Shown one piece after another: positions 23,125-33,206 of a stretch of 64,000 bases of DNA. Below the pieces are notes generated by a model. That model was not told the origin of the DNA. It worked only from the letters and a program-made list of their open reading frames with translations, and did no database searches. Position 1 is the stretch's first letter. Each line of letters opens with the position of its first letter. The stretch lies in the NCBI RefSeq assembly GCF_001524445.2, contig NZ_CP013417.1, positions 1,984,001-2,048,000 on the forward strand, read 5' to 3'. This stretch comes from Burkholderia savannae (lineage in GTDB: Bacteria > Pseudomonadota > Gammaproteobacteria > Burkholderiales > Burkholderiaceae). Both the position numbers and the translations under genes were made by a program.

Positions 23125-23769
23125 CCGGCCGCGCGCGCGGCCGCCGCAGAACGCCGGGCATGCGAGCCCGCGCTCGGACGCGTCGACGCACGCCATGCAG
23201 TGCCGCTCGGCGTCGCGGACCATGAAATGGACGAGCGTCTGCGATACGTTCAGCGCGCGCGCGGCGCTTTGCAGCGTCTCCTCGCGCAGCCGCACCATCT
23301 CGAACGCGGCGCGGCTGCGCGCGGGCAGTTGCGCGAGCGCGTCGTACACGTGGCGCAGCGTGTCGCGCACGACGAGCGCCGCCTCGGGCGACAGCTCCGG
23401 CGAAGGCACGTCGAGGCCGTCGTCCTCGTCGGCGTGGTAGGTGTTCTCGAGCGTCTGGCGGCGGCACGCGTCGATCGACGCGTTGCGCACCATCCGCGTC
23501 ACGTATGCGACCGGCTGCCGGATCGCCTCCTGGTTCGGGAAATCGACGAGCTTGACGAACACGTCGTGCACGACGTCCTCGGCCCGGCTCGCGCAGCCGA
23601 CGAAGCCGCGCGCGAGCTTGACGAGCATCGGCCGGTTCGCGACGAGCACGTCCACGAGCGCGCCGTGCGCGGGAGCGGACGCCGCGCGCGGGCCAGGCGG
23701 AAGCACCGCGTGCGAATCGGGGATCGGTAACGGTTTTGCCGGCGCCGGCCGGGCGAGCACTGCCGCCAT
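23122..23769 (-). CDS. mbaS: ECF sigma factor MbaS, iron-starvation type (OrbS/PvdS-like)
   Basis: A 215-residue ECF sigma factor with region 2 (SRAEDVVHDVFVKLVDFP) and region 4 (LPARSRAAFEMVRLREETLQSAARALNVS), preceded by a basic, Pro/Ala-rich N-terminal extension of about 45 residues. The C-terminus is Cys-rich (four Cys in HCMACVDASERGLACPAFCG), a trait reported for OrbS. No anti-sigma gene lies beside it. It would direct RNA polymerase to the three TAAA-N17-CGTC promoters of the locus. A GGAGAA ribosome site precedes the ATG, and a Fur-box-like sequence lies upstream, so iron would control it indirectly. Confidence 0.95.
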   Translation of the reverse strand: MAAVLARPAPAKPLPIPDSHAVLPPGPRAASAPAHGALVDVLVANRPMLVKLARGFVGCASRAEDVVHDVFVKLVDFPNQEAIRQPVAYVTRMVRNASIDACRRQTLENTYHADEDDGLDVPSPELSPEAALVVRDTLRHVYDALAQLPARSRAAFEMVRLREETLQSAARALNVSQTLVHFMVRDAERHCMACVDASERGLACPAFCGGRARGR

Positions 23770-23812
23770 GGATTCTCCAGATGTTTGCTCAATGGCGGCA
23801 ATCTAACGTAAA

Positions 23813-23833
23813 CGCGAATCGTTCTCAATCTGA
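23813..23833 (-). promoter_or_regulatory. Probable Fur box upstream of mbaS
   Basis: About 50 bp before the mbaS ATG the minus strand reads GATTGAGAACGATTCGCG, a partial match to the Fur-box pattern with the core TGAGAACGATTC. TATAAA on the minus strand just upstream could be the -10 element. The family expectation is repression by Fur with iron. Confidence 0.55.
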
Positions 23834-23970
23834 TTTATTTATAACCTGATAATCTCGCGGGATATCTCGTATTGCGGCGCTTCGGTCGTCAATCATTGCT
23901 GCGGATGCAACGATGACGGTACGATGCGGCATCCGCCCTTTCCATCGCGTCCGTCGCGACCCTTCCCTCG

Positions 23971-24618
23971 ATGCCGCTCATCGCATGCCTGCACACCGCC
24001 GACAGCAACGTGCCGCTCTTCGAACAGGCGGCCGCCGCGCTCGGTCTTGCGCCCGGATCGCTCATGCACGGCGTGCGCTCCGACCTGCTCGCCGCCGCCG
24101 AGCGCGCGGCCGCGGCCGGCGCCGGCCTGCCCGAATCGGTCGCCGGGCCGACCCGCGCGGCGCTCGTCGCGCTTGCGCGCGGGGCCGATGCGGCGCTCCT
24201 CACGTGCTCGACGCTCGGGCCGAGCGTCGACGCGCTCGCCGCGCATCCGACGCCGATCGTGCGCGCCGACGCGGCGCTCGCTCGCGCATGCGCGCGCGCC
24301 GGCCGGCGCATTGCCGTGCTGTGCGCGGCGCCGAGCACGCAAGGGCCGACTCGCCGGCTGTTCGAAGCGGCGGCGCGCGGCGCGGGCGCGCAAGTGGAGG
24401 TGCGAATCGTGCCGGACGCATGGGCGCGCTTTCATGCGGGCGATGCGGCCGGCTACCGCGCGCGCCTCGCGCAGGCGGCCGACGCCGCGTACGCGCAGCG
24501 CTTCGACGTCGTCGCGTTCGCGCAGACGTCGATGGCGATCGCCGCGCCGGACGTGACGCTCGGGCCGCCGCCGCTCACGGTGCCGCAGGCCGCGCTCGCG
24601 AGCCTTCTGCGCGCGTGA
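23971..24618 (+). CDS. Asp/Glu/hydantoin racemase-like protein
   Basis: A 215-residue protein of the Asp/Glu racemase superfamily. One active-site region is visible in LLTCSTLGPSVDAL near residue 72, with an adjacent Cys-Ser-Thr; the equivalent second Cys is not obvious, since the late segment FAQTSMAI has none. It may therefore not be a two-base racemase. It is transcribed away from mbaS and toward the SDR gene, with no clear operon partner. A role in siderophore chemistry is not supported, because D-Asp is expected from the NRPS epimerase domain. Confidence 0.75.
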   Translation: MPLIACLHTADSNVPLFEQAAAALGLAPGSLMHGVRSDLLAAAERAAAAGAGLPESVAGPTRAALVALARGADAALLTCSTLGPSVDALAAHPTPIVRADAALARACARAGRRIAVLCAAPSTQGPTRRLFEAAARGAGAQVEVRIVPDAWARFHAGDAAGYRARLAQAADAAYAQRFDVVAFAQTSMAIAAPDVTLGPPPLTVPQAALASLLRA

Positions 24619-24747
24619 CGTGCTCGTGATGCGCGGCGGCGCGAGCGGGCCCGCCGGCGTGCGCGGCCCCCGCGCCAGGCGTCCGGCGCGCCTCGCCGTC
24701 TTCGCCCTCTTCACCCACATTGCCCGCCACGCGCCGAACCGCCCGCG

Positions 24748-25494
24748 CTACCGCGCCGTGTAGCCCCCGTCGACCGGCAGCGCGACGCCGCTCACCATCG
24801 CGGCCGCATCGCTCAACAGGAACAAGATCGGCGCCACGACGTCCGCTTCGCTCGCGAAGCGCCCGAGCGGAATCGACGCGAGCATCGGCCGGCTCAGCGC
24901 CGGATCGCTCCACGCCGCCTCGGCCATCGGCGTGAGCGTGACGGTCGGATTCACGCTGTTCACGCGGATGCCGTGCGGCCCGAGCTCGACGCACAGCACG
25001 CGCGTCATCGCGTCGAGCGCAGCCTTCGACGCGCAATAGCTCAGATGCGACGGCAGCGCGACGAGCGCCGCCTGGCTCGACACGTTGACGATGCTGCCGC
25101 CGCGCCCCGCGCCGATCATCGCGCGCGCGACGCGCCGCGCGACCCCGAACGCGCCGCGCGCGTTGACGGCCATCACGCGGTCGAAGTCGTCGGCCGTCGT
25201 GTCGATCGCCGCGGCGAGGCTCGTCACGCCCGCGCAGTTGACGAGCCCGTCGAACGCGCCGCGCACCCGCTCGCCGGAAAACGCCGCGCTCACCGATGCG
25301 TCGTCGCCGACGTCGAGCTCGAGCGGCTCGCAGCCGGTCTCGTCCGCGAGCCGCCCGAGCGCGCCCCGATTGCGCGCCGCCGCGACGACGCGCGCGCCGC
25401 AGCCGCGCAGCGCAACCGCCGTCGCGCGGCCGATCCCGCTCGACGCGCCCGTCACGAGAAACGACCGGCCGTTGAAATCGAAGGCGACGCTCAT
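24748..25494 (-). CDS. SDR-family NAD(P)-dependent oxidoreductase
   Basis: A 248-residue short-chain dehydrogenase with the cofactor motif TGASSGIGRA near residue 16, the structural NCAG motif, catalytic Ser (VNVSSQAAL) and YxxxK (SYCASKAA near 152). It is the last gene of the carbohydrate locus. Its ATG overlaps the kinase stop (ATGA). The context suggests oxidation or reduction of a polyol or ketose, as in xylulose reductase-like enzymes; the substrate cannot be read from the sequence. Confidence 0.9.
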   Translation of the reverse strand: MSVAFDFNGRSFLVTGASSGIGRATAVALRGCGARVVAAARNRGALGRLADETGCEPLELDVGDDASVSAAFSGERVRGAFDGLVNCAGVTSLAAAIDTTADDFDRVMAVNARGAFGVARRVARAMIGAGRGGSIVNVSSQAALVALPSHLSYCASKAALDAMTRVLCVELGPHGIRVNSVNPTVTLTPMAEAAWSDPALSRPMLASIPLGRFASEADVVAPILFLLSDAAAMVSGVALPVDGGYTAR

Positions 25495-27035
25495 GATGTC
25501 TGCAATCCGTGCATGAAGGGCTTGAGCGCCGGGTAGAGCCCGGCGTAGAGCGAGAAGCGCGCGTCGTGAAGCGCCGTGCGCCGCGCGTCAGGGCGCGCGC
25601 GCTCGGCGAGCGTGACCCAGCCGCGCCGCGCGGCGGCGCGCGACACGAGCCCCGCGCCGAGCGCCGCGAGCAGCGCCGCGCCCATCGCGGCTTCGACGTC
25701 CTCGGCGATCGTCCACACCGGGTAGCCCGTGATGTCCGCGACGGTCTGCATCCATAGATCCGAATGCGCGGCGCCGCCGACCACGACGAGCCGCTCGTCG
25801 AGCGCGAGCGCGCCGGCCGCGCCCGCCGCGATGTTGTGCCTGAGCGCGTACGTGACGCCTTCGAGCACCGCGCGATACAGATGCGCGCGCGTGTGATAAA
25901 GCGACAGGCCGACGAACGCGCCGCTCGCCTTCGCGTCCCACACGGGGCTGCGCTCGCCCATCAGGTACGGCAGGAACATCACGCCGTCGCTGCCCGCGCT
26001 CACCTGTGCGGCGGCGGCTTCGAGCAGGCGATGTGCGTCGCCGCCCGGGCTCGCGCGCGCGGCCTCGATCTCCGCGTGGCAGAACTGCTCGCGAAACCAC
26101 GACACCGACGCGCCCGCCGCGATCGCGCCGCCGAACACGTACAGGTCGCGCCGGCCGTCGAACACGTGCGGCATGCTGACGAGGCCGCGCCGCGCGTCGG
26201 TCGTCTCGGCGATGTAGCCCCAGCACATGCTCGTGCCGATCATCGCGACGTGCCGGCCTCGGCGCGCGGCGCCCGCCGCGAACGTCGCGACGGCCGCGTC
26301 GGCGCCGCCCGCGATGACGGGCGTGCCGGCCGCGAGGCCGAGCTCGTCTGCCCATCGCGCGAGCAGCCAGCCCACCGCCGCGTCGGAATCGACGAGCCGC
26401 TCCGGCATCATCGTCGCCGGGATGCCGAGCATGTCGAGCGCCTCGTCGGACCAATCGCGGCGGCCCAGATCGTAGACGCCGCCGATGTTGCCCGCCGCGC
26501 TGTGGTCGACCGCGAGCTCGCCCGTCAGCAGATACGCGACGTACGCGTTCGGCGGCACGAAGTAGCGGACGTTCGCCCACACGTCGGGCCGCTTGTGCCG
26601 CAGCCAAAGCATCTTCGTGTAGCCGTAGTAGCTGTCGACGCCGTTGCCCGTGATCTCGCCGAGCCGCTCGACGTCGACGTGCGCGCGCACCCAGTCGACT
26701 TCGTCGGTCGCGCGCCGGTCCATCCAGATGAGGCACGGATGGAGCGGCCGCATGTCGCGATCGACCGGAATGCCCGAGCCGCCGTACAGGCTGCTCACGC
26801 AAAGCGCCTTGATCGACGCCGCGCCGATGCCCGCCGCGCGCGCGTCGGCCGCCACGCGCGCGATGCATTCGCGCACCGCGTCGAACCACACGGCGGGCCA
26901 CTGCTCGGCCCACAGCGGTTTCGGCGTGTCCGGCCGGTACGCCACGGCGTGCTGCGCGACGATCGCGCCGTCGACGCCGGCCAAGATCGCCTTCGTGCTC
27001 TGGGTGCCGATGTCGACACCAATCACGCATTCCAT
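25491..27035 (-). CDS. FGGY-family carbohydrate kinase
   Basis: A 514-residue sugar kinase. The N-terminal phosphate-binding motif is VIGVDIGTQSTKA and the C-terminal ATP-site segment is VVVGGAAHSDLWMQTVADITG near residue 430. The length matches xylulokinase-like members. It lies 32 bp after the dehydrogenase gene and overlaps the SDR gene by 4 bp, so it would phosphorylate the ketose made by the dehydrogenases. The family also covers erythrulose, ribulose and related sugars; which one applies here is unknown. Confidence 0.93.
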   Translation of the reverse strand: MECVIGVDIGTQSTKAILAGVDGAIVAQHAVAYRPDTPKPLWAEQWPAVWFDAVRECIARVAADARAAGIGAASIKALCVSSLYGGSGIPVDRDMRPLHPCLIWMDRRATDEVDWVRAHVDVERLGEITGNGVDSYYGYTKMLWLRHKRPDVWANVRYFVPPNAYVAYLLTGELAVDHSAAGNIGGVYDLGRRDWSDEALDMLGIPATMMPERLVDSDAAVGWLLARWADELGLAAGTPVIAGGADAAVATFAAGAARRGRHVAMIGTSMCWGYIAETTDARRGLVSMPHVFDGRRDLYVFGGAIAAGASVSWFREQFCHAEIEAARASPGGDAHRLLEAAAAQVSAGSDGVMFLPYLMGERSPVWDAKASGAFVGLSLYHTRAHLYRAVLEGVTYALRHNIAAGAAGALALDERLVVVGGAAHSDLWMQTVADITGYPVWTIAEDVEAAMGAALLAALGAGLVSRAAARRGWVTLAERARPDARRTALHDARFSLYAGLYPALKPFMHGLQTS

Positions 27036-27067
27036 GTCGCCTCCGCGTTTCGGTGAGCGGCGCGCGG

Positions 27068-28159
27068 TCAGCCGCGCGGCTTCATCAGCACCTTGACCGA
27101 GTCGAGCGAATTCGCGACCCGGATCGCCTCGTCCCACTCTTCGAGCGAGAAGCCGTGCGTGACGATGCCCGTCGACGTGACGAGCCCGCGCGCGAGCAGA
27201 TCGATCGCGACAGGATAGCAATACGGGCCGAGATGCGCGCCGCGCACGTCGAGCTCCTTGCGATCGCCGATGATCGACCAGTCGAGCGTCGTGTCCTTGC
27301 CGAACACCGAGAACTCGACGAAGCGGCCGAGCTTGCGGATGAGGTCCATGCCTTGCGTGACGCCCGCGGGCACGCCGGTCGTCTCGATGTAGACGTCGCA
27401 GCCGTAACCGCCCGTCAGGTCGCGGATGATCGCGAGCGCATCCTCGCGCGCCGGATCGATCGTCACGTCCGCGCCGTACTCGCGCGCGAGCGCGAGCCGC
27501 TCGGCGACGAGATCGATCACGACGAGCCGCTTGGGCGTCTTCAGCCTCGCGACCTGCGTCATCATCAGGCCGAGCGGCCCCGCGCCCGCGATCACGACGA
27601 CGTCGTCGAGCTGGATGTCGCCGCGATTCACGGTGTGGATCGCGCACGCGAGCGGCTCGATGATCGCGGCATCCTCGAGCGAGATGCCGAGCGGGATCTT
27701 GTGGACGATCGCGTTCGGCGGAATCCGCATGTATTCGGCCATCCCGCCGTCGGCTACCTCGCGCTGAAAGCCGAAGATGTGGTGGACCTCGCACATCCAG
27801 TACTCGCCCGACTTGCAATAGCGGCACTTGCCGCACGGCACGATCTGCTCGGCGATCACGCGATCGCCGAGCGCGACGCCGAAGTGCTCGGCCGCGCCCT
27901 CGCCCAGTTCCTCGACGTAGCCGAAAAACTCGTGGCCGGGAATCACGGGCGCCTTGACCCACGGGCTCGGGCCGCCCCAGAACATCTTCGCGCCGGAATG
28001 GCACTTGCAGTCGCTCGCGCAGATCCCGCACGCGCCGATGCGGATCACGAGCTCGCGCGTGCGCGCGCGCGGCTTCGCGACGCGCTCGACGCGGTAGTCC
28101 TCGGGGGCGTGGCAGACGATCGCCGTCATCTGCCGGGTTTCGTTGTCTCGATTCGTCAT
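27068..28159 (-). CDS. Zinc-dependent polyol dehydrogenase (threitol/erythritol dehydrogenase-like)
   Basis: A 363-residue medium-chain dehydrogenase. Catalytic zinc ligands are in GACGICASD and GHEFFG, the structural zinc site is CGKCRYCKSGEYWMC (four Cys), and the nucleotide loop is IAGAGPLGLMM. The wording of the sequence resembles threitol/erythritol dehydrogenases, but I infer that from memory. It heads the kinase and SDR genes and is separated from the importer by a repeat-rich gap. The ATG at 28159 was chosen; an in-frame ATG at 28129 (MTAIVCHAPEDY) is an alternative, and neither has a strong ribosome site. Confidence 0.88.
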   Translation of the reverse strand: MTNRDNETRQMTAIVCHAPEDYRVERVAKPRARTRELVIRIGACGICASDCKCHSGAKMFWGGPSPWVKAPVIPGHEFFGYVEELGEGAAEHFGVALGDRVIAEQIVPCGKCRYCKSGEYWMCEVHHIFGFQREVADGGMAEYMRIPPNAIVHKIPLGISLEDAAIIEPLACAIHTVNRGDIQLDDVVVIAGAGPLGLMMTQVARLKTPKRLVVIDLVAERLALAREYGADVTIDPAREDALAIIRDLTGGYGCDVYIETTGVPAGVTQGMDLIRKLGRFVEFSVFGKDTTLDWSIIGDRKELDVRGAHLGPYCYPVAIDLLARGLVTSTGIVTHGFSLEEWDEAIRVANSLDSVKVLMKPRG

Positions 28160-28513
28160 GGTCTGGGCTTGTCTGGCTGGGTTCGATGAAAAGGGATGCC
28201 GGATGAAACGGCCGGCGAGCGGGCAACGCCCGGGCGGCCGATGCGCGAGGCGCGCGTGCTCGGCGTTCCGCGCGCCGCGTACGTCACGTGTGCGGCCCGC
28301 GCGGCGCAAGCCGCATCGGCCGCCGCTTGCCGCGACGCGGCGCGGCGCGGCGCATGACGTGCATGACGCACGTGAGGTGCGCGACGCGCGTTGGGTGCAT
28401 TGGGTGCATTGGGTGCATTGGGTGCGTTGAGTGCATGAAGTGCGCGACGCGCGCCGTACGCGTCGCCGCCGCGCGCAGCGTGCGCATCGCGTGCGTCACT
28501 TGCGTCAAGTGCA
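28160..28513. other. Repeat-rich intergenic region inside the carbohydrate locus
   Basis: A 354-bp gap between the permease and dehydrogenase genes. It holds a clean 9-bp array at 28392-28436 and more diverged copies of the same unit on both sides, roughly 28350-28515. I see no gene and no terminator with a T-run. Confidence 0.75.
28392..28436. repeat. Five 9-bp tandem repeats
   Basis: Five units of TGGGTGCAT; the fourth and fifth each differ by one base. Degenerate relatives such as GTGCGCGAC and GTGCATGAC flank the array. Confidence 0.93.
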
Positions 28514-29515
28514 TCACTTGCGCCGCTCGCGGCCGATGTAGATCGCGAGCAGGATGATTCCGCCCTTGATCACGTTCTGCACGTACGGATTCACGCCGAT
28601 CATGTTCAGGCCGTTGTTCAGCACGCCGAGCAGCAACGCGCCGACGAGCGTGCCGACGATCGCGCCGCGCCCGCCCGCGATCGACGTGCCGCCCATCACG
28701 ACGGCCGCGATCGCGTCGAGCTCGAAGCCGACGCCCGCGTTCGGCTGCCCGCTCATCAGGCGTCCCGTCAGCACGAGCGCGGCGAGCGCGGACGTGAGCC
28801 CCGCGAACGTGTAGACGACGAGCTTCACGCGCGCGACGCGCACGCCGGAGAGCCGCGTCGCGTGTTCGTTGCCGCCGATCGCGTACACGTAGCGGCCGAA
28901 CGGCATGCGCTCCAGCATGAGCCACGCGAGCGCGTAGACGGCGAGCATCGCGACGACGGGCGTCTGCACGCCGAGCACGTTGCCGCTGCCGAAGAAGCGG
29001 ACCCAGTCGGGCAACCCGTCGATCGGATAGCCGCCCGTGTAGATGAGCGCGAGGCCGCGCGCGATGCCCATCGTCGCGAGCGTGACGATGATGGGCGGCA
29101 TGCCGGCGAACGCGACGAAAAAGCCGTTCGCCGCGCCGAGCGCGACGCCGGCGCCGACGCCCGCGGCGAGCGCCAACGCGCCGTTCACGCCCGCGACGAG
29201 CAGGCCCGCCGTCAGCGTGCCCGACAGCGCCATCACCGAGCCGACCGACAGGTCGATGCCGCCCGTCAGGATCACGCAGGTCATCCCCACGCCGATGATC
29301 GCGTTGATCGACACCTGCCGCAGCACGTTCTCGAGGTTCGCGGCGCTCAGGAAGCTCTCGCTCGCGAACATCATCGCGACGCACACGACGGCGAGCCCGA
29401 CGAGCGGATAGAACGTCGTCGAGCGCCTGAGCGCGGCGAACGCGCGCCGCGCGCGCGCGCCGGCGGGCGGCGGCGGGCGCGGAAGAGGAAGACGACGGCG
29501 GCGTCGTCCGCTCAT
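28514..29515 (-). CDS. Sugar ABC transporter permease, RbsC type
   Basis: A 333-residue permease of the ribose/xylose importer family. It has a long basic, Pro-rich N-terminal tail and then hydrophobic segments. Family landmarks include [24 protein letters not shown] near residue 75 and [28 protein letters not shown] near 246. Its ATG overlaps the ATPase stop (ATGA). It forms the membrane channel for the binding protein and ATPase encoded upstream. Confidence 0.95.
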   Translation of the reverse strand: MSGRRRRRLPLPRPPPPAGARARRAFAALRRSTTFYPLVGLAVVCVAMMFASESFLSAANLENVLRQVSINAIIGVGMTCVILTGGIDLSVGSVMALSGTLTAGLLVAGVNGALALAAGVGAGVALGAANGFFVAFAGMPPIIVTLATMGIARGLALIYTGGYPIDGLPDWVRFFGSGNVLGVQTPVVAMLAVYALAWLMLERMPFGRYVYAIGGNEHATRLSGVRVARVKLVVYTFAGLTSALAALVLTGRLMSGQPNAGVGFELDAIAAVVMGGTSIAGGRGAIVGTLVGALLLGVLNNGLNMIGVNPYVQNVIKGGIILLAIYIGRERRK

Positions 29516-31032
29516 GCATGTTCATGATTCGCTCCGCGTACGTCTGAAGTCGCATAAGTCATCACCGTGTTCGGATCGATCGCGTCGCCGTCGAGGATCG
29601 CCTCGATGCGGCCCTGCCGGAACACCGCGACGCGATCGCACATCCCGACGATCTCCGGCAGCTCGCTCGAGATCAGCACGATCGAATAGCCGCGCGCGGT
29701 CAGCTCGCGCATCAGTTGATAGATCTCGGCCTTCGCGCCGATGTCGATGCCGCGCGTCGGCTCGTCGAAGATCAGGATTCGCGTGTGGTGGTTCAGCCAG
29801 CGCGCGATCACGACCTTCTGCTGGTTGCCGCCCGAGAGCGTATCCACGCGCGTCTCGGGCGTCGGCGCCTTCACGCCGAGCCGCTTCATCAGCTCGCGCG
29901 TCGCGCGCGTCTCGGCTCCCGCGTCGATGAACCAGCGCAGGCTGCGGTGCTTGCCGAGGTTGTTGATCGCCACGTTGTGCCGGATCGAGAATGCGGTGAT
30001 GAGCCCTTCCGTCTTGCGGCTCTCCGGCAGGATGCCGATGCCTGCGGCGAGCGCGTCGGCGGGGTCCGCCAAGCGCACCGCGCGGCCGCGCACGCGCATC
30101 TGCCGCACGCGCGCGGGCTTCGCGCCGATCAGCGCGAGCGCGCTCGACGTGCGCCCCGAGCCGACGAGGCCCGCGAAGCCGAGGATCTCGCCCTCGCGCA
30201 GCGCGAAGCGGTTCACGGGGCCGTCCTCGCGCACCTGCAGCGCGTCGACTTCGAGCACGAGCGCGGCGTCGCGCGCGAGGCGCGGCTTCGGCGCAAAGGT
30301 GTTGTCGATCCGCCGGCCCACCATCATCTCGACGAGCGCGCCGACGTCGATGCGCGCGCACTCCGTCGTGCCGACGTACTGCCCGTCGCGCAGCACGGTG
30401 ATCCGGTCGCCCACCTCGAAGATCTCGTCGAGATGATGCGAGATGAAGATCATCGCGACGCCCTGGCGCTTGAGCTCGCGCATCACGCCGAACAGATGCG
30501 CGGCCTCGGCGGGCGTGAGCGTCGCGGTCGGCTCGTCGAGGATCAGAATCCGCGCGTCGAGCGACAGCGCCTTGCCGATCTCGACGAACTGCTGCTGCGC
30601 GACCGACAGCTCGCGCACCGGCGCCGACAGATCGATCGCGACGCCGAGCCGCGCGAAAATGTCCGCCGCCGCGCGGCGCATCCGCGCGCGGTCTCGCAGC
30701 CCGAGCCGGTTGCGCCACTCGCGGCCGAGGAACAGATTGTCGACCGCGTTCAGATCCGGAATCAGGCTGAACTCCTGGAACACGATGCCCACGCCGGCCG
30801 CGATCGCGTCGTGATAGTTCGCGAAGCGGCGCGGCGCGCCGTCGATCGTGATCGTGCCTTCGTCCGGCTCGTAGATGCCGCACAGGATCTTCATCAGCGT
30901 CGACTTGCCCGCGCCGTTCTCGCCGAGCAGCGCGTGAATTTCGCCGCGCGCGACGCGCAGATCGATCCCCCGCAGCGCAACGACGCCCGGAAACCGCTTC
31001 GTGATGCCGGTCAGCGCCAGTATCGTGTCCAT
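29512..31032 (-). CDS. Sugar ABC transporter ATPase, RbsA type
   Basis: A 506-residue ATPase with two nucleotide-binding halves. The first has Walker [10 protein letters not shown] near residue 37, signature LSVAQQQ and Walker [12 protein letters not shown]. The second has the degenerate Walker [10 protein letters not shown] near 284 and an intact signature LSGGNQQK, as is usual for RbsA and XylG. The ATG at 31032 starts the family homology; the reading frame runs on upstream through a low-complexity stretch rich in Asp, Glu and Ala that I take as non-coding. Confidence 0.95.
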   Translation of the reverse strand: MDTILALTGITKRFPGVVALRGIDLRVARGEIHALLGENGAGKSTLMKILCGIYEPDEGTITIDGAPRRFANYHDAIAAGVGIVFQEFSLIPDLNAVDNLFLGREWRNRLGLRDRARMRRAAADIFARLGVAIDLSAPVRELSVAQQQFVEIGKALSLDARILILDEPTATLTPAEAAHLFGVMRELKRQGVAMIFISHHLDEIFEVGDRITVLRDGQYVGTTECARIDVGALVEMMVGRRIDNTFAPKPRLARDAALVLEVDALQVREDGPVNRFALREGEILGFAGLVGSGRTSSALALIGAKPARVRQMRVRGRAVRLADPADALAAGIGILPESRKTEGLITAFSIRHNVAINNLGKHRSLRWFIDAGAETRATRELMKRLGVKAPTPETRVDTLSGGNQQKVVIARWLNHHTRILIFDEPTRGIDIGAKAEIYQLMRELTARGYSIVLISSELPEIVGMCDRVAVFRQGRIEAILDGDAIDPNTVMTYATSDVRGANHEHA

Positions 31033-31166
31033 CGCATCCTCGCTCGCGCGCGCCGCGCCGCGCCTGCCGTCCGTCCGCGCGAGCGCGCCGGCCGCGGCGG
31101 CTCGGCGCGCGTCGCCCGCTTCGTCCATGGCTTCGTCCATGCCGTCGGCCTCGTCGCTTCGCTCGC

Positions 31167-32117
31167 TCACCAGCTGAAGCTCTTCGCGTTGTCCTTGTCG
31201 ATCAGCTTCACGTCGACCGGAATCGTCTTCGGCACGTTGGCGCCCCACTTCTTCGCGAGCCCGATGCCGATCGCGAGGCGGATCTGGTCGCGCGGAAACT
31301 GCGCGGACGTTTCGATGAACTTCGAGTTCGGCTTCTGTATCGCGGCGATCGCCTCGGGCGCGCCGTCGACGCTCGTGAGCTTGATGTCCCTGCCCGACGC
31401 GTCGATCGCGGACAGCGCGCCCATCGAGCCGCCGTCGTTGACGCTGAAGATGCCCTTCAGCAACGGGCGCGCCTGGATCATGTTCTCGGTGACGGTGAGC
31501 GCGCTCGCGCGCTCCTGCTTGCCGTTCTGCACGTCGACGATCTTCACGTTCGGGAATTTCGCGAGCGCCGCGCGGCAGCCGCGCACGCGCTCGAGGATCG
31601 GCACGACCGGAATGCCGTCGAGGATCGCGACCTCGCCGCTGCCGCCGATCGCCTTCGCGAGGTAGTCGCACGACATCGCGCCCGCGTCGAAATTCTTCGA
31701 GCCGACGAACGAATCGACCGGGCCGTTCGCGTTCGCGTCGACCGCGACGACGACCGCGCCCGCCTTCTTCGCCGCTGCGACGGCCGACTGAATGCCCGTC
31801 GAATCGGTCGGATTCACGAGCAGGATGTCGATCTTCTTCTGCAGCATGTCCTCGACGTCGCTCACCTGCTTGCTGACGTCGTGATGCGCGTCGGTGACGA
31901 TCACCTGCGCGCCGATCGACGCGGCCGCTTCGTTGAGCGCCTTTTGCATCGTCACGAAGTACGGATTGTTGAGCTCCTGGAACGTCATGCCGATCTTGAG
32001 CGGCGCCGCGTGCGCGGCGCCCGCGCCGCCGGCGAGCGCGATTGCGAACGCCGTGGCGCGCAGCGCGCGCGCGGCCCGGTTGCCGGCGGCCGGCGTCGAG
32101 GAAGCGGTAAGCATCAT
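31167..32117 (-). CDS. Periplasmic sugar-binding protein, RbsB type
   Basis: A 316-residue solute-binding protein with a signal peptide (hydrophobic [14 protein letters not shown], cleavage likely after AHA near residue 37). The mature start is [16 protein letters not shown], typical of the ribose-binding family, followed by [12 protein letters not shown] and a conserved [12 protein letters not shown] segment. It captures a pentose or polyol for the RbsA/RbsC-type importer. Two ATG codons are adjacent at the start, with a GGAGA ribosome site just before them. Confidence 0.95.
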   Translation of the reverse strand: MMLTASSTPAAGNRAARALRATAFAIALAGGAGAAHAAPLKIGMTFQELNNPYFVTMQKALNEAAASIGAQVIVTDAHHDVSKQVSDVEDMLQKKIDILLVNPTDSTGIQSAVAAAKKAGAVVVAVDANANGPVDSFVGSKNFDAGAMSCDYLAKAIGGSGEVAILDGIPVVPILERVRGCRAALAKFPNVKIVDVQNGKQERASALTVTENMIQARPLLKGIFSVNDGGSMGALSAIDASGRDIKLTSVDGAPEAIAAIQKPNSKFIETSAQFPRDQIRLAIGIGLAKKWGANVPKTIPVDVKLIDKDNAKSFSW

Positions 32118-32216
32118 GGTTGTCTCCGTTTTCTAGGCATGAGCGCGCCCCGCGCGCCGCTCGGGCGGCACGCCGAAGACGCGTGACTGCTGGGTTGCTC
32201 GGGAACGCGGCCCGGC

Positions 32217-33206
32217 TCAGCCGGACAGCAGGACTTCGGAAGTCGGCCGGGCGCCGCCGCGCGCCTGCTCGGCGGGCACGATCGCCGGCGCGTCGGCGAT
32301 GCCCGCGCCGCGCTGCGCGGCCGCCTCCGACGCGTCGCGGCTCGCATCGTTCAGCGCCTGATAGCGGCGAAATCGCGACGGCGACATGCCCTTCACCGCA
32401 AGGAACTGGCGATTGAAGTTCGACAGGTTGTTGAAGCCGCTCCTGAAGCAGATGTCGGTGACGCTCGCGTCGCCGTCCATCAGCAACTGGCACGCGAGAT
32501 TGATGCGCATCCGGTTCACGTACTGGACGAACGGCAGGCCGGTGTGGCGGCGAAAGTAATGCGAGAACGCGCTCACGCTCTGCCCGGCGAGCCGCGCGAG
32601 ATCCGTCTCGCGCAATTCGTTCGCGAGGTTCTTGCCGATGTATGCGAGCACGTGGTTGATGCGGGTCGACGCGAAGGTCGACGGATCGGCTTCATACGCG
32701 GGGCTCGCGAGCAGCTCGCGATCGGGCGCGTCGACGAGGAGCTGCAGCATCGACAGGAACAGCACGATGCGCCGCAGCCCGCGCGCGTGGATCAGCTCGG
32801 CGAAGAGCGGCTTGACCGCGTCGCTCGTGCGCGCGCCGAACTGCACGCCGCGCCGCGCGTCGGCGAGCAGCCCCTCGACGTGCCGCCACTCGGTGAAACT
32901 GTCCGCGCAGCGCGCGGCGAACGCCTGGCCGAACTGCACGACGAGATTGCGCTCGGCGATCGTCTTGCCTTCCGGCACGTCGCTGACCCAGTTGTGCGGC
33001 AGGTTCGGCCCCATCAGCACGAGATTGCCGGGCCCGAAGCCGCCGACGTAATCGCCGACGAACATCTGGCCCGTCGTCTCGACGATCAGATGCACTTCGA
33101 ACTCCGGATGAAAGTGCCACCGCACGGTGCGGTACGGGTAGCCATGCGACCACGCCTTGAACGACTCGCCGCGGCGCACGTCGACGACTTCGAGATCGGG
33201 CTGCAC
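32217..33206 (-). CDS. AraC-family regulator of the carbohydrate locus
   Basis: A 329-residue regulator with an N-terminal cupin-like sensing domain ([25 protein letters not shown]) and a C-terminal double helix-turn-helix ([21 protein letters not shown] and [20 protein letters not shown], near residues 215-280). A Ser/Ala-rich tail of about 45 residues follows. The start is a GTG 4 bp after a strong AGGAGGA ribosome site. It lies 99 bp before the binding-protein gene on the same strand and probably controls the locus in response to the transported sugar. Confidence 0.93.
   Translation of the reverse strand: MQPDLEVVDVRRGESFKAWSHGYPYRTVRWHFHPEFEVHLIVETTGQMFVGDYVGGFGPGNLVLMGPNLPHNWVSDVPEGKTIAERNLVVQFGQAFAARCADSFTEWRHVEGLLADARRGVQFGARTSDAVKPLFAELIHARGLRRIVLFLSMLQLLVDAPDRELLASPAYEADPSTFASTRINHVLAYIGKNLANELRETDLARLAGQSVSAFSHYFRRHTGLPFVQYVNRMRINLACQLLMDGDASVTDICFRSGFNNLSNFNRQFLAVKGMSPSRFRRYQALNDASRDASEAAAQRGAGIADAPAIVPAEQARGGARPTSEVLLSG

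Noticed and set aside
23971..24618. Racemase-like gene as a siderophore biosynthesis enzyme
   Set aside because: It is divergent from mbaS, has no MbaS-type promoter, and D-Asp is already explained by the NRPS epimerase domain.
31033..31166. Upstream extension of the RbsA-type ATPase
   Set aside because: The frame is open, but residues are low-complexity and the family homology starts at 31032.
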